Positions 9,821 through 18,405 are shown, numbered from the stretch's first letter. The stretch: 64,000 bases of DNA from 20CM-2-65-7 sp963830455 (GCA_963830455.1 CAWHMT010000002.1:558001-622000); one strand, 5' to 3'. Notes: a model not told the origin generated them from the sequence alone. Numbers and translations: made by a program.

Positions 9821-10254
9821 CAGTTCTCGGGAGCCGACGGGGGGCCCTCGTACTCGCGACATTGGCGGCGTGCCAGTCCGAGCCGAGCGGCCCCGTATCG
9901 CTTCCGCTCGCCGACGCGGCTTCGATGCGCGTCTACACCGTGCAGACCAATCAGGATTGGACCGGCCACATTCCTCTCACCGAGGGATATACGGTTCGCC
10001 TGAAGATCAAGGTCTACACGCCGAGCGGCCGTGAGATCGTGCCGCTGGAAAACCCCGTCGGCATGAGCTTCAGTTTTTCCCCGGCGACGCTCGCGACCGC
10101 TGCGGTGGCGGATTCCGCGCTCCTGCTGTTTGATATCGCGCCGGCCGATCCTCCAAACAGCGACGGCAGCTTGACGATCACACTCACCGAGCCATCTACC
10201 GCCACGACGAAATCGTTCGGTCCCTTTTACGTACTAGTGCACCCGGCCCAATAG
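9772..10254 (+). CDS. Putative lipoprotein of unknown function
   Basis: The 160-residue frame starts at a GTG that overlaps the preceding gene by 49 nt. A lipobox is visible (ALVLATLAAC), so the mature protein would start CQSEPSGP and be anchored in the membrane. The rest is beta-rich and Ig-like in flavour (YTVRLKIKVYTPSGREIV; FGPFYVLVHP). The true start is uncertain because few start codons lie close to the lipobox. The TAG stop overlaps the GTG of the barrel protein gene by one base. Confidence 0.55.
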   Translation: MRAVHARGDGLGGARLAVLGSRRGALVLATLAACQSEPSGPVSLPLADAASMRVYTVQTNQDWTGHIPLTEGYTVRLKIKVYTPSGREIVPLENPVGMSFSFSPATLATAAVADSALLLFDIAPADPPNSDGSLTITLTEPSTATTKSFGPFYVLVHPAQ

Positions 10255-11413
10255 TGCGGACCGGGATCCGAGCGTGTGGTCTCGCGCTGCTCCTCACTCG
10301 AGGATTGGCGGCCCAGGAACACGAACACGACGGTGGGGGGGGAGCCAGTGGGGTCCGTCGCTCGAGCTCACCGCCTACCTCCAATACATCCATACCTCAG
10401 GTCTGCGTGGGGCGTATCAGGTTGGTTCCGTCAATCGCGTCATGCTGCAAACTGGCGGTTCGGGTCTGGGGGGCTCGATTCACCTGCGCGCGATGGGTAG
10501 CGCGGAACCACTGACACTCACCGACCGCGGTGCCCCGCAGCCACTGCAGGTCTCGTTTACGCGCGGCGGTGAGACGATTACGGATCGGGCGCATCCTTCC
10601 CCCTGGCTCATGGAGCTGTCGGCGTCGTACGAGCATGTGATCCGCGAGGGCATGAGCGTTTCGCTGTACGGTGCGGCAATCGGAGAGCCGGCGTTGGGTC
10701 CGCCACTCTACGTGCACCGAGCCTCGGCAGTCGCGAACAGCGCGGTCCCGCTGGGCCACCACTCGCAGGACCTCACGCACTCGAGCTTCGGCGTCGTGAC
10801 CGTGGGCGTAACGCGAGGGGCAGTGCGGCTCGAGTTCTCGGCGTTCAACGACCGGCAGCCCGAAGAACCGAGCACTGTGTTCTACTATGCCGGCGCGCGC
10901 CTCGACTCGTATGCGGCTCGCGCAACCGTCACGACGAAGGGAGGCGCGAGGCTGTCTGGTTTCTATGGCTACCTGCCCGCGGCGGGCGGGGGGCATCACC
11001 ATGACGCGCTGCATCGCTTCGGCGCTGCCCTCACGCATGACGGCATTCCATGGTCATTCTCGCTGGTCTACGGCGCGAACGATCCGCTCGGCAGTACACC
11101 CCGCGCGAGCACGGTGCTGCTGGAGGGGGCTCGGTGTTGGAGCGCTGGTCACGTGTTGTTCGCGCGCGCCGAGTACGTGCAACGCACCGACGAGGAGCTC
11201 GCCTTGATCGGCTCGGTCAACGCGTTACAGGACGTCGAGGCGCTGCAGGTCGGCTATGCAGCGGCCGTTGGCGGGGTGGGCGGCACGCAGGTTCGGGTGG
11301 GCGGCTACACCACGATCAACCTCGTGCCGCCGCAGTTGGACCAGTTCTACGGGACGCGAACGCCGGTCACGCTGACGGCGTTCGGTCAGGTCGCGTGGTC
11401 TTCAGGACGCTGA
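10254..11413 (+). CDS. Outer-membrane beta-barrel-like protein, paralogue of the 3177-4436 gene; frameshifted
   Basis: The signal peptide (RACGLALLLTRGLAAQ) and a His-rich EHEHDGGGG segment are in one frame, while the barrel (SQWGPSLELTAYLQYIH onward) is in another. One G missing from the G8 run 10335-10342 explains this. Landmarks GEPALGPPLYVHRASA, AVPLGHHSQDLTHSSFGV and FNDRQPEE match the minus-strand protein at 3177-4436 position by position. About 386 residues after correction. The function is unknown; outer-membrane location is inferred from the signal peptide and strand pattern. Confidence 0.65.
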
Positions 11414-11464
11414 CGATTCGGACTAGCGCCGACGCGCCCTCTTGACCAGTTTGGAACACTCTAT

Positions 11465-12478
11465 ATGACGATTCTTCGTGACGAATTTGCGTTCTCCGCG
11501 GCGCCAGAGCCCCACCGGCTCCGCACCAAGCAGCTGTTACAGCGTCATCCCGAGATCCGGGAGCTGATCGGTCCCAACCCGGTCACGTTCTGGTGGACGG
11601 CGGGCATCGTCGCGCTGCAGATCGCGGTCGCGTGGCTGGTGGCGCCGCAGCCGTGGTGGGTCGTGGTCCTGGCGGCGTATACGGTCGGCGCGTTCGCGAA
11701 CCACGCCTTGTTCGTGATGGTCCATGAAACCGCGCACCGGCTGGTCTTCAAACGAAGAATTCCGAATATCCTGACCGCGCTGCTCGCCAACCTGCCGCTG
11801 TTCGCCCCGGGCGCCATGTCGTTCTCCAAATACCACCTCAAGCACCACGCGTTTCAGGGCGTGTACGAGCTCGATGGTGACCTTCCGTTTCGATGGGAGG
11901 CCCGACTCGTCGGGAGCTCGCCGCTCGGCAAGGCGCTCTGGCTGCTGCTGTTCCCGATCTTTCAGGCGCTCCGCCCGTGGCGCGTGAAGGAAGTTCCGCT
12001 GTGGGACCGCTGGACGGCGACCAATGTGATCGTCCAGGTGGCGGTCAATGCGGCCGCGTGGGTAGTCTTCGGGCCCCAGGCCGTGCTCTACTTTGCGCTG
12101 TCGTTGTTCTTCTCGATTGGCCTGCACCCGCTAGGCGCGCGCTGGATCCAGCGCCACTACCTCACCGAGGGAGGCGAGCAGGAGACGTTCAGCTATTACG
12201 GCGCGCTCAACCGGCTCGCGTTCAACGTGGGCTACCACAACGAGCATCACGATTTCCCGTCGGTGGCGTGGAACCGGTTGCCGCAGATCCGCGCCGCCGC
12301 TCCCGAGGTGTACGCCACGCTGTCGGCACATCGGTCGTGGGCGCGCTTGCTGTGGCGGTTCCTCTTCGACCGCAACATCACGCTGTTTTCCCGCATTGTG
12401 CGCAACGAGCGTAACCACGTCGCGCTCGACGACGCGGTCAAGCCGGACGAGGAGGAGGTGGCTGGGGTAGCCGGATAG
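11465..12478 (+). CDS. Sphingolipid delta-4 desaturase-like membrane fatty-acyl desaturase (DEGS family)
   Basis: 337 residues with the three histidine boxes of membrane diiron desaturases: HETAH (87-91), HLKHH (124-128) and HNEHH (258-262). The match to eukaryotic dihydroceramide desaturase DEGS1 goes beyond the boxes: an N-terminal PHRLRTKQLLQRHPEIREL block (DEGS has PHADRRREILAKYPEIKSL), GLHPLGARWIQRHY, and SYYGALNRLAFNVGYHNEHH next to DFPSVAW. This points to introduction of a double bond in a long-chain base or ceramide, at the inner membrane. It is flanked by unrelated genes, so the lipid substrate cannot be taken from context. Confidence 0.85.
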   Translation: MTILRDEFAFSAAPEPHRLRTKQLLQRHPEIRELIGPNPVTFWWTAGIVALQIAVAWLVAPQPWWVVVLAAYTVGAFANHALFVMVHETAHRLVFKRRIPNILTALLANLPLFAPGAMSFSKYHLKHHAFQGVYELDGDLPFRWEARLVGSSPLGKALWLLLFPIFQALRPWRVKEVPLWDRWTATNVIVQVAVNAAAWVVFGPQAVLYFALSLFFSIGLHPLGARWIQRHYLTEGGEQETFSYYGALNRLAFNVGYHNEHHDFPSVAWNRLPQIRAAAPEVYATLSAHRSWARLLWRFLFDRNITLFSRIVRNERNHVALDDAVKPDEEEVAGVAG

Positions 12479-12481
12479 GCT

Positions 12482-13399
12482 TTAGCTCTGCTGAAAGACG
12501 CGGATGTAATCGACGTCGAGGTGACGGACCAGCGTAGCGTCCAGCAATCCCTTGTTCCACGAGCGTTGCCAGCTGTTGTCCACCATGACGTCAAGGATGA
12601 TCTGCATCGGGCTGTTCTCGATGGTGGCAGCGTTCCCGTTGAACTGCGCGCACCTGATGCCGTCGATATACCACGCGACGTGGTCGGCCTGCCAGTCTAC
12701 TCCGAAACGATGAAAGTCAGTCGTATAGTCCTGAACGGGGCACGCGCCGTTGTTGCCGACACCGCTGTTGACCGCGAAGGATGTGCCGCGGTCGTTGTAG
12801 TGGTAGGTCATGAACATGGTCGCGGGGTCGTGGCCGAGATGCTCGAGGATGTCGATCTCGGTTCGGTACACGTACGTCGTGTCGGTGGGGAGCATCCAGA
12901 AGGCGGTGAAGAACCCCTGCGTCCCGATCAATTTCAGGCGGGCTTCGACGTACCCATATGTGAACTTGTAGAGGTAGCCGGATCCGTTGTCGGCGCGTGG
13001 CCGCGCAGTTGAGAGCAGCCCCGACAGGTACGTGCAGGACCCGTTTTGGCACGCGCCGGAAGCGATTGGAGGGCTGGTCGGTTCGGCAACCAGCTGCGCG
13101 CTTCCGCCGCTGACGCGGATCTGCGACGCGGCATAGTACTCTCGGCCCTGGTTGAATGAGCCCGTGCAGCCGCCGTAATTCCAGTCGAAACAGGGCGTCA
13201 GTTTCGTCGGATCGTAGCCCGTGCCGTCGAACTCTTCTGAAAAGCTCAGGCGCCAGGTGTGTCCCGCGGCGGCGGGCGGCAGCCAGGGACTACAATCGGC
13301 GGCCGGCAATGCCGGGAACGCGCAATCGTCACTCCCCAGCTGGCTGGTAGCGCCACAGGCCGCCAGGATAATCGGCACGAAGGCCCAGAGCAGCTTCAT
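12482..13399 (-). CDS. Glycoside hydrolase family 16 lipoprotein
   Basis: 305 residues from the ATG that begins MKLLWAFVPIILAACGA, a short leader ending in an LAAC lipobox. The catalytic GH16 signature is present as TEIDILEHLG, with the nucleophile and acid/base glutamates spaced ExDxxE. Earlier RLSFSEEFDGTGYD and GYVEARLKLIGTQGFFTAFW are typical of the jelly-roll laminarinase/beta-glucanase fold. Expected role: cell-surface hydrolysis of beta-1,3 or mixed-link glucans. It ends 4 nt from the convergent desaturase gene. Confidence 0.9.
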   Translation of the reverse strand: MKLLWAFVPIILAACGATSQLGSDDCAFPALPAADCSPWLPPAAAGHTWRLSFSEEFDGTGYDPTKLTPCFDWNYGGCTGSFNQGREYYAASQIRVSGGSAQLVAEPTSPPIASGACQNGSCTYLSGLLSTARPRADNGSGYLYKFTYGYVEARLKLIGTQGFFTAFWMLPTDTTYVYRTEIDILEHLGHDPATMFMTYHYNDRGTSFAVNSGVGNNGACPVQDYTTDFHRFGVDWQADHVAWYIDGIRCAQFNGNAATIENSPMQIILDVMVDNSWQRSWNKGLLDATLVRHLDVDYIRVFQQS

Positions 13400-13476
13400 C
13401 CCCAAAGCTTCGAGCGCGTGTGCTGAGCGTGCTGTGCTCCTGATCACTCAGCGCGTGCTCACGTGTAAGTTCACGA

Positions 13477-14286
13477 ATGACGCTCTCGCAACAACTCCGT
13501 GTGAAAGCGGGTGACACGGTCAAGCTGGCCGACATCGATCCGGACGAGACCCACGGCTTCGAGAAGGGCCCGGAAATCGAGGCGGCGCTCGCCAAGAACA
13601 CTGCCCGGCTCGACGAGTTGCAATACCTGCTGTACGCCGAGCATCAGCGGGCGCTCCTCATGGTGCTGCAGGGGATGGACGCGTCGGGCAAGGACGGCAC
13701 GATTCGCCACGTCATTACGGGGTTCAATCCGCAGGGCTGTCACGTCACACCCTTTAAGACGCCAACCCCGGAGGAACTCGCGCACGACTTCCTGTGGCGG
13801 GTGCATCGCGTGGTCCCCGAGAAGGGCGATGTGGCGATCTTCAGCCGGTCACACTACGAGGACGTCGTGACCGTGCGAGTGCGCGGCCTCGTGCCCGTAC
13901 GTGTGTGGAAGCGGCGGTACGACCAGATCAACAACTTCGAGCATTCCCTGGCCGAGAACGATGTGGTCATCGTGAAGGTCTTCCTGCACATCAGCAAGGA
14001 CGAGCAGAAACGGCGCCTGCAGCGCCGGCTCGACGACCCGTCGCGGCAGTGGAAAATCGCGTTGAGCGACTTCGAGGACCGCAAGCGCTGGAGGGACTAC
14101 ATGCGCGCCTACGAGGATGCCCTCCGGGAGTGCAACACGAAGGAAGCGCCGTGGTACATCGTCCCCGCCGACAGGAAATGGTTTCGCAACCTTGCCGTGT
14201 CACAGATTCTGGTCGACACGCTCGAGGCGCTGGACATGCGGTTCCCGCCGCCGGCGGTCGATCCCAAACAGATCAAGCTGGATTGA
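13477..14286 (+). CDS. PPK2 family polyphosphate:nucleotide phosphotransferase
   Basis: 269 residues. The Walker A motif is GMDASGKDG at 66-74. The second acidic motif lies in GDVAIFSRSHYEDV, and FLHISKDEQKRRLQRRLDDP is the typical lid region. The protein is a single-domain PPK2, which moves phosphate between polyphosphate and nucleoside mono- or diphosphates in the cytoplasm. It stands alone; a divergent GH16 gene precedes it. Confidence 0.92.
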   Translation: MTLSQQLRVKAGDTVKLADIDPDETHGFEKGPEIEAALAKNTARLDELQYLLYAEHQRALLMVLQGMDASGKDGTIRHVITGFNPQGCHVTPFKTPTPEELAHDFLWRVHRVVPEKGDVAIFSRSHYEDVVTVRVRGLVPVRVWKRRYDQINNFEHSLAENDVVIVKVFLHISKDEQKRRLQRRLDDPSRQWKIALSDFEDRKRWRDYMRAYEDALRECNTKEAPWYIVPADRKWFRNLAVSQILVDTLEALDMRFPPPAVDPKQIKLD

Positions 14287-14293
14287 GGCTCGG

Positions 14294-14515
14294 CTAGCGC
14301 GCTGCTTCCCGGAGCACGGCCTCCACACGGTCGCGTACCGGATGGAGATTCCCGATCCACTGCCAGAGCAGCCGTCCGTCCTGGCCGATCACGAACGTCT
14401 GCGGAACGCCTACGACTCTGAATAGTCGCCGCACGCGCTGCTCGCGATCGACCGCCATCCCGAAGGAGATCAGGTGGTCGCGAGGTGCGAATGCAGTGCG
14501 CAGGTGCACCGCATC
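14294..14515 (-). pseudogene. C-terminal remnant of a TlpA/redoxin-like thioredoxin-fold protein
   Basis: About 73 codons read DAVHLRTAFAPRDH then GMAVDREQRVRRLFRVVGVP, QTFVIGQDGRLLWQWIG. This is the second half of a TlpA-type thioredoxin fold, including the cis-proline GVPQTF. No start codon, signal sequence or CxxC active site is present in this frame; upstream it runs into the membrane-protein gene in another frame. It therefore looks like a deletion remnant joined to the neighbouring gene. Confidence 0.6.
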
Positions 14516-15015
14516 GCTCGGGCTTCGGGCTCGTTGGGAAGAAGATGGTAGTACATCGCCACGACCATCGGGATGAAGACGATGGTGTTGTAGAACAGGT
14601 GTAGCTCGAGCCGCGGGAACCAGAGCTGCAGGATACTGGTGGGGACGGGGGCGCCGAACAGGGTCCGCCCCGCGATCGCCTGACCCTGGAGCAGCGCGTG
14701 CTCGATGTGGTGCCAGAACTGGATCACGAGAGCCACGAGCCACCAGGTGCGCGACCTCCCGACGAAGCCCGGCAGGAACACCCAAATCCCAGCCAGCATG
14801 ACGACGGCGTAGCCGTAGTGCAGCACTTCGGAATGCACGAGCCACGGGAACGCCTGGCCGAGCACACCGCGCGCTTGGTGGAGAGGCCAGTTCAGGGCGT
14901 AGACCTGATAGGCCTGAACGAGGTGTTCGGCCCAGTGGGCAAGGACGATGAGCGTGAATGTCCGCAACGCCCACGCATGCCACGGGCCGTTCAGGTTTGC
15001 GATGAAGCCTTTCAT
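14470..15015 (-). CDS. His-rich polytopic membrane protein, possibly with an altered C-terminus
   Basis: 181 residues from ATG (MKGFIANLNGPWHAW). Five hydrophobic helices carry conserved-looking histidines: VLAHWAEHLVQ, VHSEVLHYGYAV, QFWHHIEHALL, LELHLFYNTIVFI. The family is not recognised. The last 20 or so residues (ARAMRCTCALHSHLATT) run over the redoxin remnant in another frame, so the natural C-terminus has probably been lost in the same deletion. In-frame starts further upstream would add only a charged stretch. Confidence 0.55.
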   Translation of the reverse strand: MKGFIANLNGPWHAWALRTFTLIVLAHWAEHLVQAYQVYALNWPLHQARGVLGQAFPWLVHSEVLHYGYAVVMLAGIWVFLPGFVGRSRTWWLVALVIQFWHHIEHALLQGQAIAGRTLFGAPVPTSILQLWFPRLELHLFYNTIVFIPMVVAMYYHLLPNEPEARAMRCTCALHSHLATT

Positions 15016-15173
15016 ACGCAGTTTGCTCCGTCTTGCTTCGCCAAGTTCTGGTACGCAGCGGGCGACGTGGATATACGGACTGATCCGCTCCGACGCTAGG
15101 GCATGGTCGCTCCCATATTGCTTCGACAGGAGCAGCGACACATACTTCCCTTTCGCTTCTACAGGAGAACGTC

Positions 15174-15503
15174 GTGACGCCGCGCACGGACGTGCTGCAA
15201 GGGACGCTGGACCTGCTCATTCTCAAAGCGCTGGCCGGGCCGCCGATACACGGCTGGGGCATCAGCGCGCGCATTCACCAGATGTCCCGGCGGGTCTTTC
15301 AGGTGGGGCAGGGGTCCCTCTACCCGGCGCTGCACCGCTTCGAGCAGCGCGGGTGGGTGGTGTCCTACTGGCGGACGACCGAGCACAATCGCATTGCTCG
15401 CTACTACGGGCTCACCCCGGCGGGGCAGCGGGCGCTCCGGGAGGCGATCACGCGGTGGCGCGGCTACACCGACGCCATGGCGCGTGTGATCGCCGCGGAG
15501 TAG
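15174..15503 (+). CDS. PadR family transcriptional regulator
   Basis: 109 residues. The PadR winged helix is clear: VLQGTLDLLILKALAGPPIHGWGIS, then VGQGSLYPALHRFEQRGWV and RIARYYGLTPAGQRAL. PadR dimers repress nearby genes. The nearest candidates are the small N-Q repeat protein convergent with it and the divergent membrane protein. An AGGAG ribosome-binding site lies just upstream of the chosen start. Confidence 0.92.
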   Translation: MTPRTDVLQGTLDLLILKALAGPPIHGWGISARIHQMSRRVFQVGQGSLYPALHRFEQRGWVVSYWRTTEHNRIARYYGLTPAGQRALREAITRWRGYTDAMARVIAAE

Positions 15504-15686
15504 CTACTTGCGGAGAATCTTGCTCTGATTGGCGAGAATCTTCTTCTGGTTTCTGATGATCGCCTGCTGGTTTCGGATGATTATGGTCTCGTTGTCGAGA
15601 ATGCGCAGCAGCCGGCGCTGGTTGAAGAGGATCCTCTTCTGGTTCCCGATGATCCGCTCCTGGTTTTTGAGTGACGCAGCAGGCAT
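15504..15686 (-). CDS. Small N-Q heptad-repeat coiled-coil protein
   Basis: 60 residues from the ATG giving MPAASLKNQ. Almost the whole protein is a seven-residue repeat of the form N-Q-x-x-I-[IL]-x: NQERIIG, NQKRILF, NQRRLLR, then RNQQAII, RNQKKIL, ANQSKIL. This pattern would form a helical coiled coil with Ile/Leu core positions and Asn/Gln at a fixed position. There is no signal peptide or transmembrane segment. The gene ends directly against the stop of the convergent PadR gene. Function unknown; assembly into a homo-oligomer is inference. Confidence 0.65.
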   Translation of the reverse strand: MPAASLKNQERIIGNQKRILFNQRRLLRILDNETIIIRNQQAIIRNQKKILANQSKILRK

Positions 15687-15804
15687 GTCTGGCTCCCCGT
15701 GGCGGTCGAAAGTCGTTAAGTAGCGCGGACGCAAGATGATAGGAGCACATGGACCGCGCCGCAACCTGCTCTCGGCGATTCCCTACCACGAACGCCGACG
15801 GGTG

Positions 15805-16446
15805 TCAGGTATGCAGTACCTTGAACGCGTGCGTCCACTCGTTGCGCAGGAAACCGGGAATGCACCAGAGGATGCAGAGCGGCTCGATCGCGCGTGCGGC
15901 CTCGACACCGCCGAGATCCAGCGTTTCCCATCCGAACTGTTCGAGCACGCGCGTCACAGTCTGCTTCGCGGCGGCATCGTTGCCGCAGATGAACATGGTC
16001 GGAGGACCACCGGCGAACTTCGGGTTCACCATCCGCGCGTTGCCGACGGAGCTGAAGGCTTTGACGAAACGGGCGTTTGGATAGGCCTGTTGCAAACGCT
16101 CCATCAACGACTCATCCAGCGAAGTGAAAAACTTCAATACGCCGTTCGCCGGCGGCGCGTCGGCGATGGGATTGGTCGTGTCGACGATCACTTTTCCGGC
16201 GAGCGCGCTCTCCCCGATGAGGCGCAGGACGCCGGTCGCGACCTCTCCTTTCACGGCGAGCACGACGATTTCCCCAAACTTGGCCGCGTCCGCGAACGAA
16301 CCAACCCGGCCGCCGCTGTTTTGCGACTGCCATGTCGCGAGCTTCTTGGGATCACGCGTGCCGAGCATGACGGCATGGCCATGCCGGAGGAACCCGCCGC
16401 CGAGTGTCTGCGCCACGATTCCTGAGCCGATGATGCCGACGTTCAT
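15805..16446 (-). CDS. NADP oxidoreductase, coenzyme F420-dependent type (NpdG/F420 reductase family)
   Basis: 213 residues from MNVGIIGSGIVAQTLGGGF, a Rossmann GxGxxA-like nucleotide-binding motif directly at the N-terminus; the longer frame adds 15 residues that would hide it. VMLGTRDPKKL, VIVDTTNPIA and FVKAFSSVGNARM are typical. These proteins bind NADP(H) and act on F420 or a small organic substrate; no F420 biosynthesis gene is visible here, so the acceptor is open. Confidence 0.8.
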   Translation of the reverse strand: MNVGIIGSGIVAQTLGGGFLRHGHAVMLGTRDPKKLATWQSQNSGGRVGSFADAAKFGEIVVLAVKGEVATGVLRLIGESALAGKVIVDTTNPIADAPPANGVLKFFTSLDESLMERLQQAYPNARFVKAFSSVGNARMVNPKFAGGPPTMFICGNDAAAKQTVTRVLEQFGWETLDLGGVEAARAIEPLCILWCIPGFLRNEWTHAFKVLHT

Positions 16447-16506
16447 GATGGGTCGAGAATGGCTGTGAACCTCGATCAAGGCAATACCCACGCGGGGGTG
16501 ACACTC

Positions 16507-16911
16507 ATGCGAAAGCTCTCGGGCATGCTCCTCTTACTCGGTCTCGCCTGTGCCCACCGGGGGCCGCTGGCAGGGACATCGTGGCAGCTGGTCAAGTTCG
16601 AGGGCGGCGATGGCACCGTCCTCACCCCGGATGACCGGGCGAAGTACACGATCGCGTTTGAGACGGACTCCACGGTGAGCGTGCGGGTTGACTGCAACCG
16701 GGGCCACGGGACGTGGCGCGCGCCGCCGCCCTCGGGGCTCGAGTTCGGGCCCCTGGCGCTGACTCGAGCCGCGTGCCCGCCGGGATCGCTGCACGATCAG
16801 ATCGTGCGGCAGTGGCCGTATGTGCGGTCGTACATTCTCAAGGAGGGGCGGCTCTACATCTCGCTGATGGCGGATGGCGGGATTTACGAATACGAGCCGC
16901 TCCCCCGCTAA
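16507..16911 (+). CDS. META-domain (HslJ-like) lipoprotein
   Basis: 134 residues from the ATG giving MRKLSGMLLLLGLACAH, a lipoprotein leader with an LGLAC lipobox. The META-like body has LAGTSWQLVKFEGGDG at the start and FETDSTVSVRVDCNRGHG with GPLALTRAACPP. HslJ/META domains are small beta proteins of the envelope, often linked to stress or antibiotic tolerance. Single gene between opposite-strand neighbours. Confidence 0.8.
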   Translation: MRKLSGMLLLLGLACAHRGPLAGTSWQLVKFEGGDGTVLTPDDRAKYTIAFETDSTVSVRVDCNRGHGTWRAPPPSGLEFGPLALTRAACPPGSLHDQIVRQWPYVRSYILKEGRLYISLMADGGIYEYEPLPR

Positions 16912-16933
16912 GGGGAGCGGCTCTCGGCGCAGG

Positions 16934-17314
16934 CTAGACGTGGGCCGCGTGGGCCCGATCCGCCTCCGCCTTGGTGTGATGCACGGTGCCGACGGGATGC
17001 TCGGGCGGCGCGTACAGCGTGTAGAATTTCAACGGCCGGTGCCCGGTGTTCTTCAGGTTGTGCCGCGCGCCCGCGGGGACGATGACGACCATGTCGCTCT
17101 CGATCCGCGTCTCAACTCCGTCGATCCAGACCGTGCCCATGCCCTCTTCCACCCGGAAGTACTGGTCCGTGCCCGCGTGGACCTCCTCGCCCAGCTCCTC
17201 GCCGGGCTGGAGGGCCATCAGCACGAGCTGGAGGTGCGGGCCGGTGTAGAGGACGCGCCGAAAATCGGGATTCGTTTCGGTGCGATCTTCGATATTGCCG
17301 ATGAAGGGTTTCAT
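16934..17314 (-). CDS. Cupin-domain protein
   Basis: 126 residues. A single cupin barrel is visible: EEVHAGTDQYFRVEEGMGTV for the first metal-binding motif and VVIVPAGARHNLKNTG for the second. The metal ligands would be the His of HAGTDQ, the Glu of VEEG and the final His. Probably a small-molecule binding or isomerase-type enzyme; the substrate is unknown. Confidence 0.85.
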   Translation of the reverse strand: MKPFIGNIEDRTETNPDFRRVLYTGPHLQLVLMALQPGEELGEEVHAGTDQYFRVEEGMGTVWIDGVETRIESDMVVIVPAGARHNLKNTGHRPLKFYTLYAPPEHPVGTVHHTKAEADRAHAAHV

Positions 17315-17424
17315 GGGTTTCTCCCCCGGTTGCTAGCAAGGGGAGGATATCCCGCGCAACGTGATGAGAATATGAACCGCTTCTGAAGGCGTGAACAGCC
17401 GGCGCAGCGCGTGTCCGTCGACGT

Positions 17425-18297
17425 TCAACGGTCCGCGAGTCCCAATTTCTGGCGCGCGAACGGCCGCACGAAGGCCGCGGGAGGATTATGCCCGGTCGCG
17501 AGGTCGTACGCCTTCTGGTAGGTCGCCTTCGCTTCGTCCTGCCGTCCCAGCCGCTCCAGGGTCATGGCGAGGAGGCAGTGCATGAACGGATCGCGCTCGT
17601 TGCCCCGGATGGCGACGGCTTTGCGGAGACTCGCCTCGGCCGCGGCGAGTTCGCCCGTGTAGAGCGCCACGTAGCCCACGAGGTAGGGGAAGAACCGCTC
17701 CTGTTGCCGGGCCATGGCGGTGTCTTCGTCGAGGGCCTTACGGGCGTCGAGGATGCGGCGCTGGGCTTCGCTGGCGTCGCCGCGGCGCGCCGCGATCCGC
17801 CCCAGGGCGTGAGACAGGCGGTACTGCCATAGCGAGCGCGCATGAGTCTGTGGAGCGGGCTCCTTCGTGCCCAGCTCATAGCCCCGCCGGTACCACTCCT
17901 CGGCGACGGCGATGTCGCCGGCATCGAGACAGACGCGTGCCGCCTCGTTCGCCAACTCGCCCTGCTGGAAGAACGCGTTTTGCGGCTCTGCCTGCTCTCG
18001 CGTGGCCCAGTAGGCGATGACCAGGCCCTGGTATTTCAGGACGTTGGCGCAGTCGCGGTCGAAGGCGTAGGACATCGCCATGGCGCGCTGCGCCCGGATC
18101 TTGGCGGCGGGGTTCGGGGCGGAGTCGATCAGCGTCTGGAAGATGCTCCGGGCACCTGCGGTGTTGCCATCCCGGTCGAGTTGGGCCGCCCGGGCGAGCG
18201 CGGCCGAATCGGGAGCCGCGGGCCGCTCCTGCGCGGCGGCGGTGGCGCAGAGGAGCGACAGCAGGGCCGTCAGGGGGAAACGCGATGGAGTCGTCAT
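17425..18297 (-). CDS. Secreted tetratricopeptide-repeat protein
   Basis: 290 residues from the ATG giving MTTPSRFPLTALLSLLCATAAAQ, a Sec signal peptide. Helix-turn-helix repeats of TPR type follow (AALARAAQLDRDGNTAGARS; AVAEEWYRRGYELG; AEASLRKAVAIRGN; DEAKATYQKAYDLA). This is a periplasmic or surface protein-interaction scaffold with no enzymatic motif. Stands alone; not assignable to a pathway. Confidence 0.75.
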   Translation of the reverse strand: MTTPSRFPLTALLSLLCATAAAQERPAAPDSAALARAAQLDRDGNTAGARSIFQTLIDSAPNPAAKIRAQRAMAMSYAFDRDCANVLKYQGLVIAYWATREQAEPQNAFFQQGELANEAARVCLDAGDIAVAEEWYRRGYELGTKEPAPQTHARSLWQYRLSHALGRIAARRGDASEAQRRILDARKALDEDTAMARQQERFFPYLVGYVALYTGELAAAEASLRKAVAIRGNERDPFMHCLLAMTLERLGRQDEAKATYQKAYDLATGHNPPAAFVRPFARQKLGLADR

Positions 18298-18405
18298 GGC
18301 TCCTAAATAGACTCGGCAGCCGGAATCGTTCAAGCGCGGCGCAGGCCCGTGCGACCGCAACCTCGAACCGGAGTGGTCGTGTCTTTCTCCAGCCCGCTTC
18401 CCACC

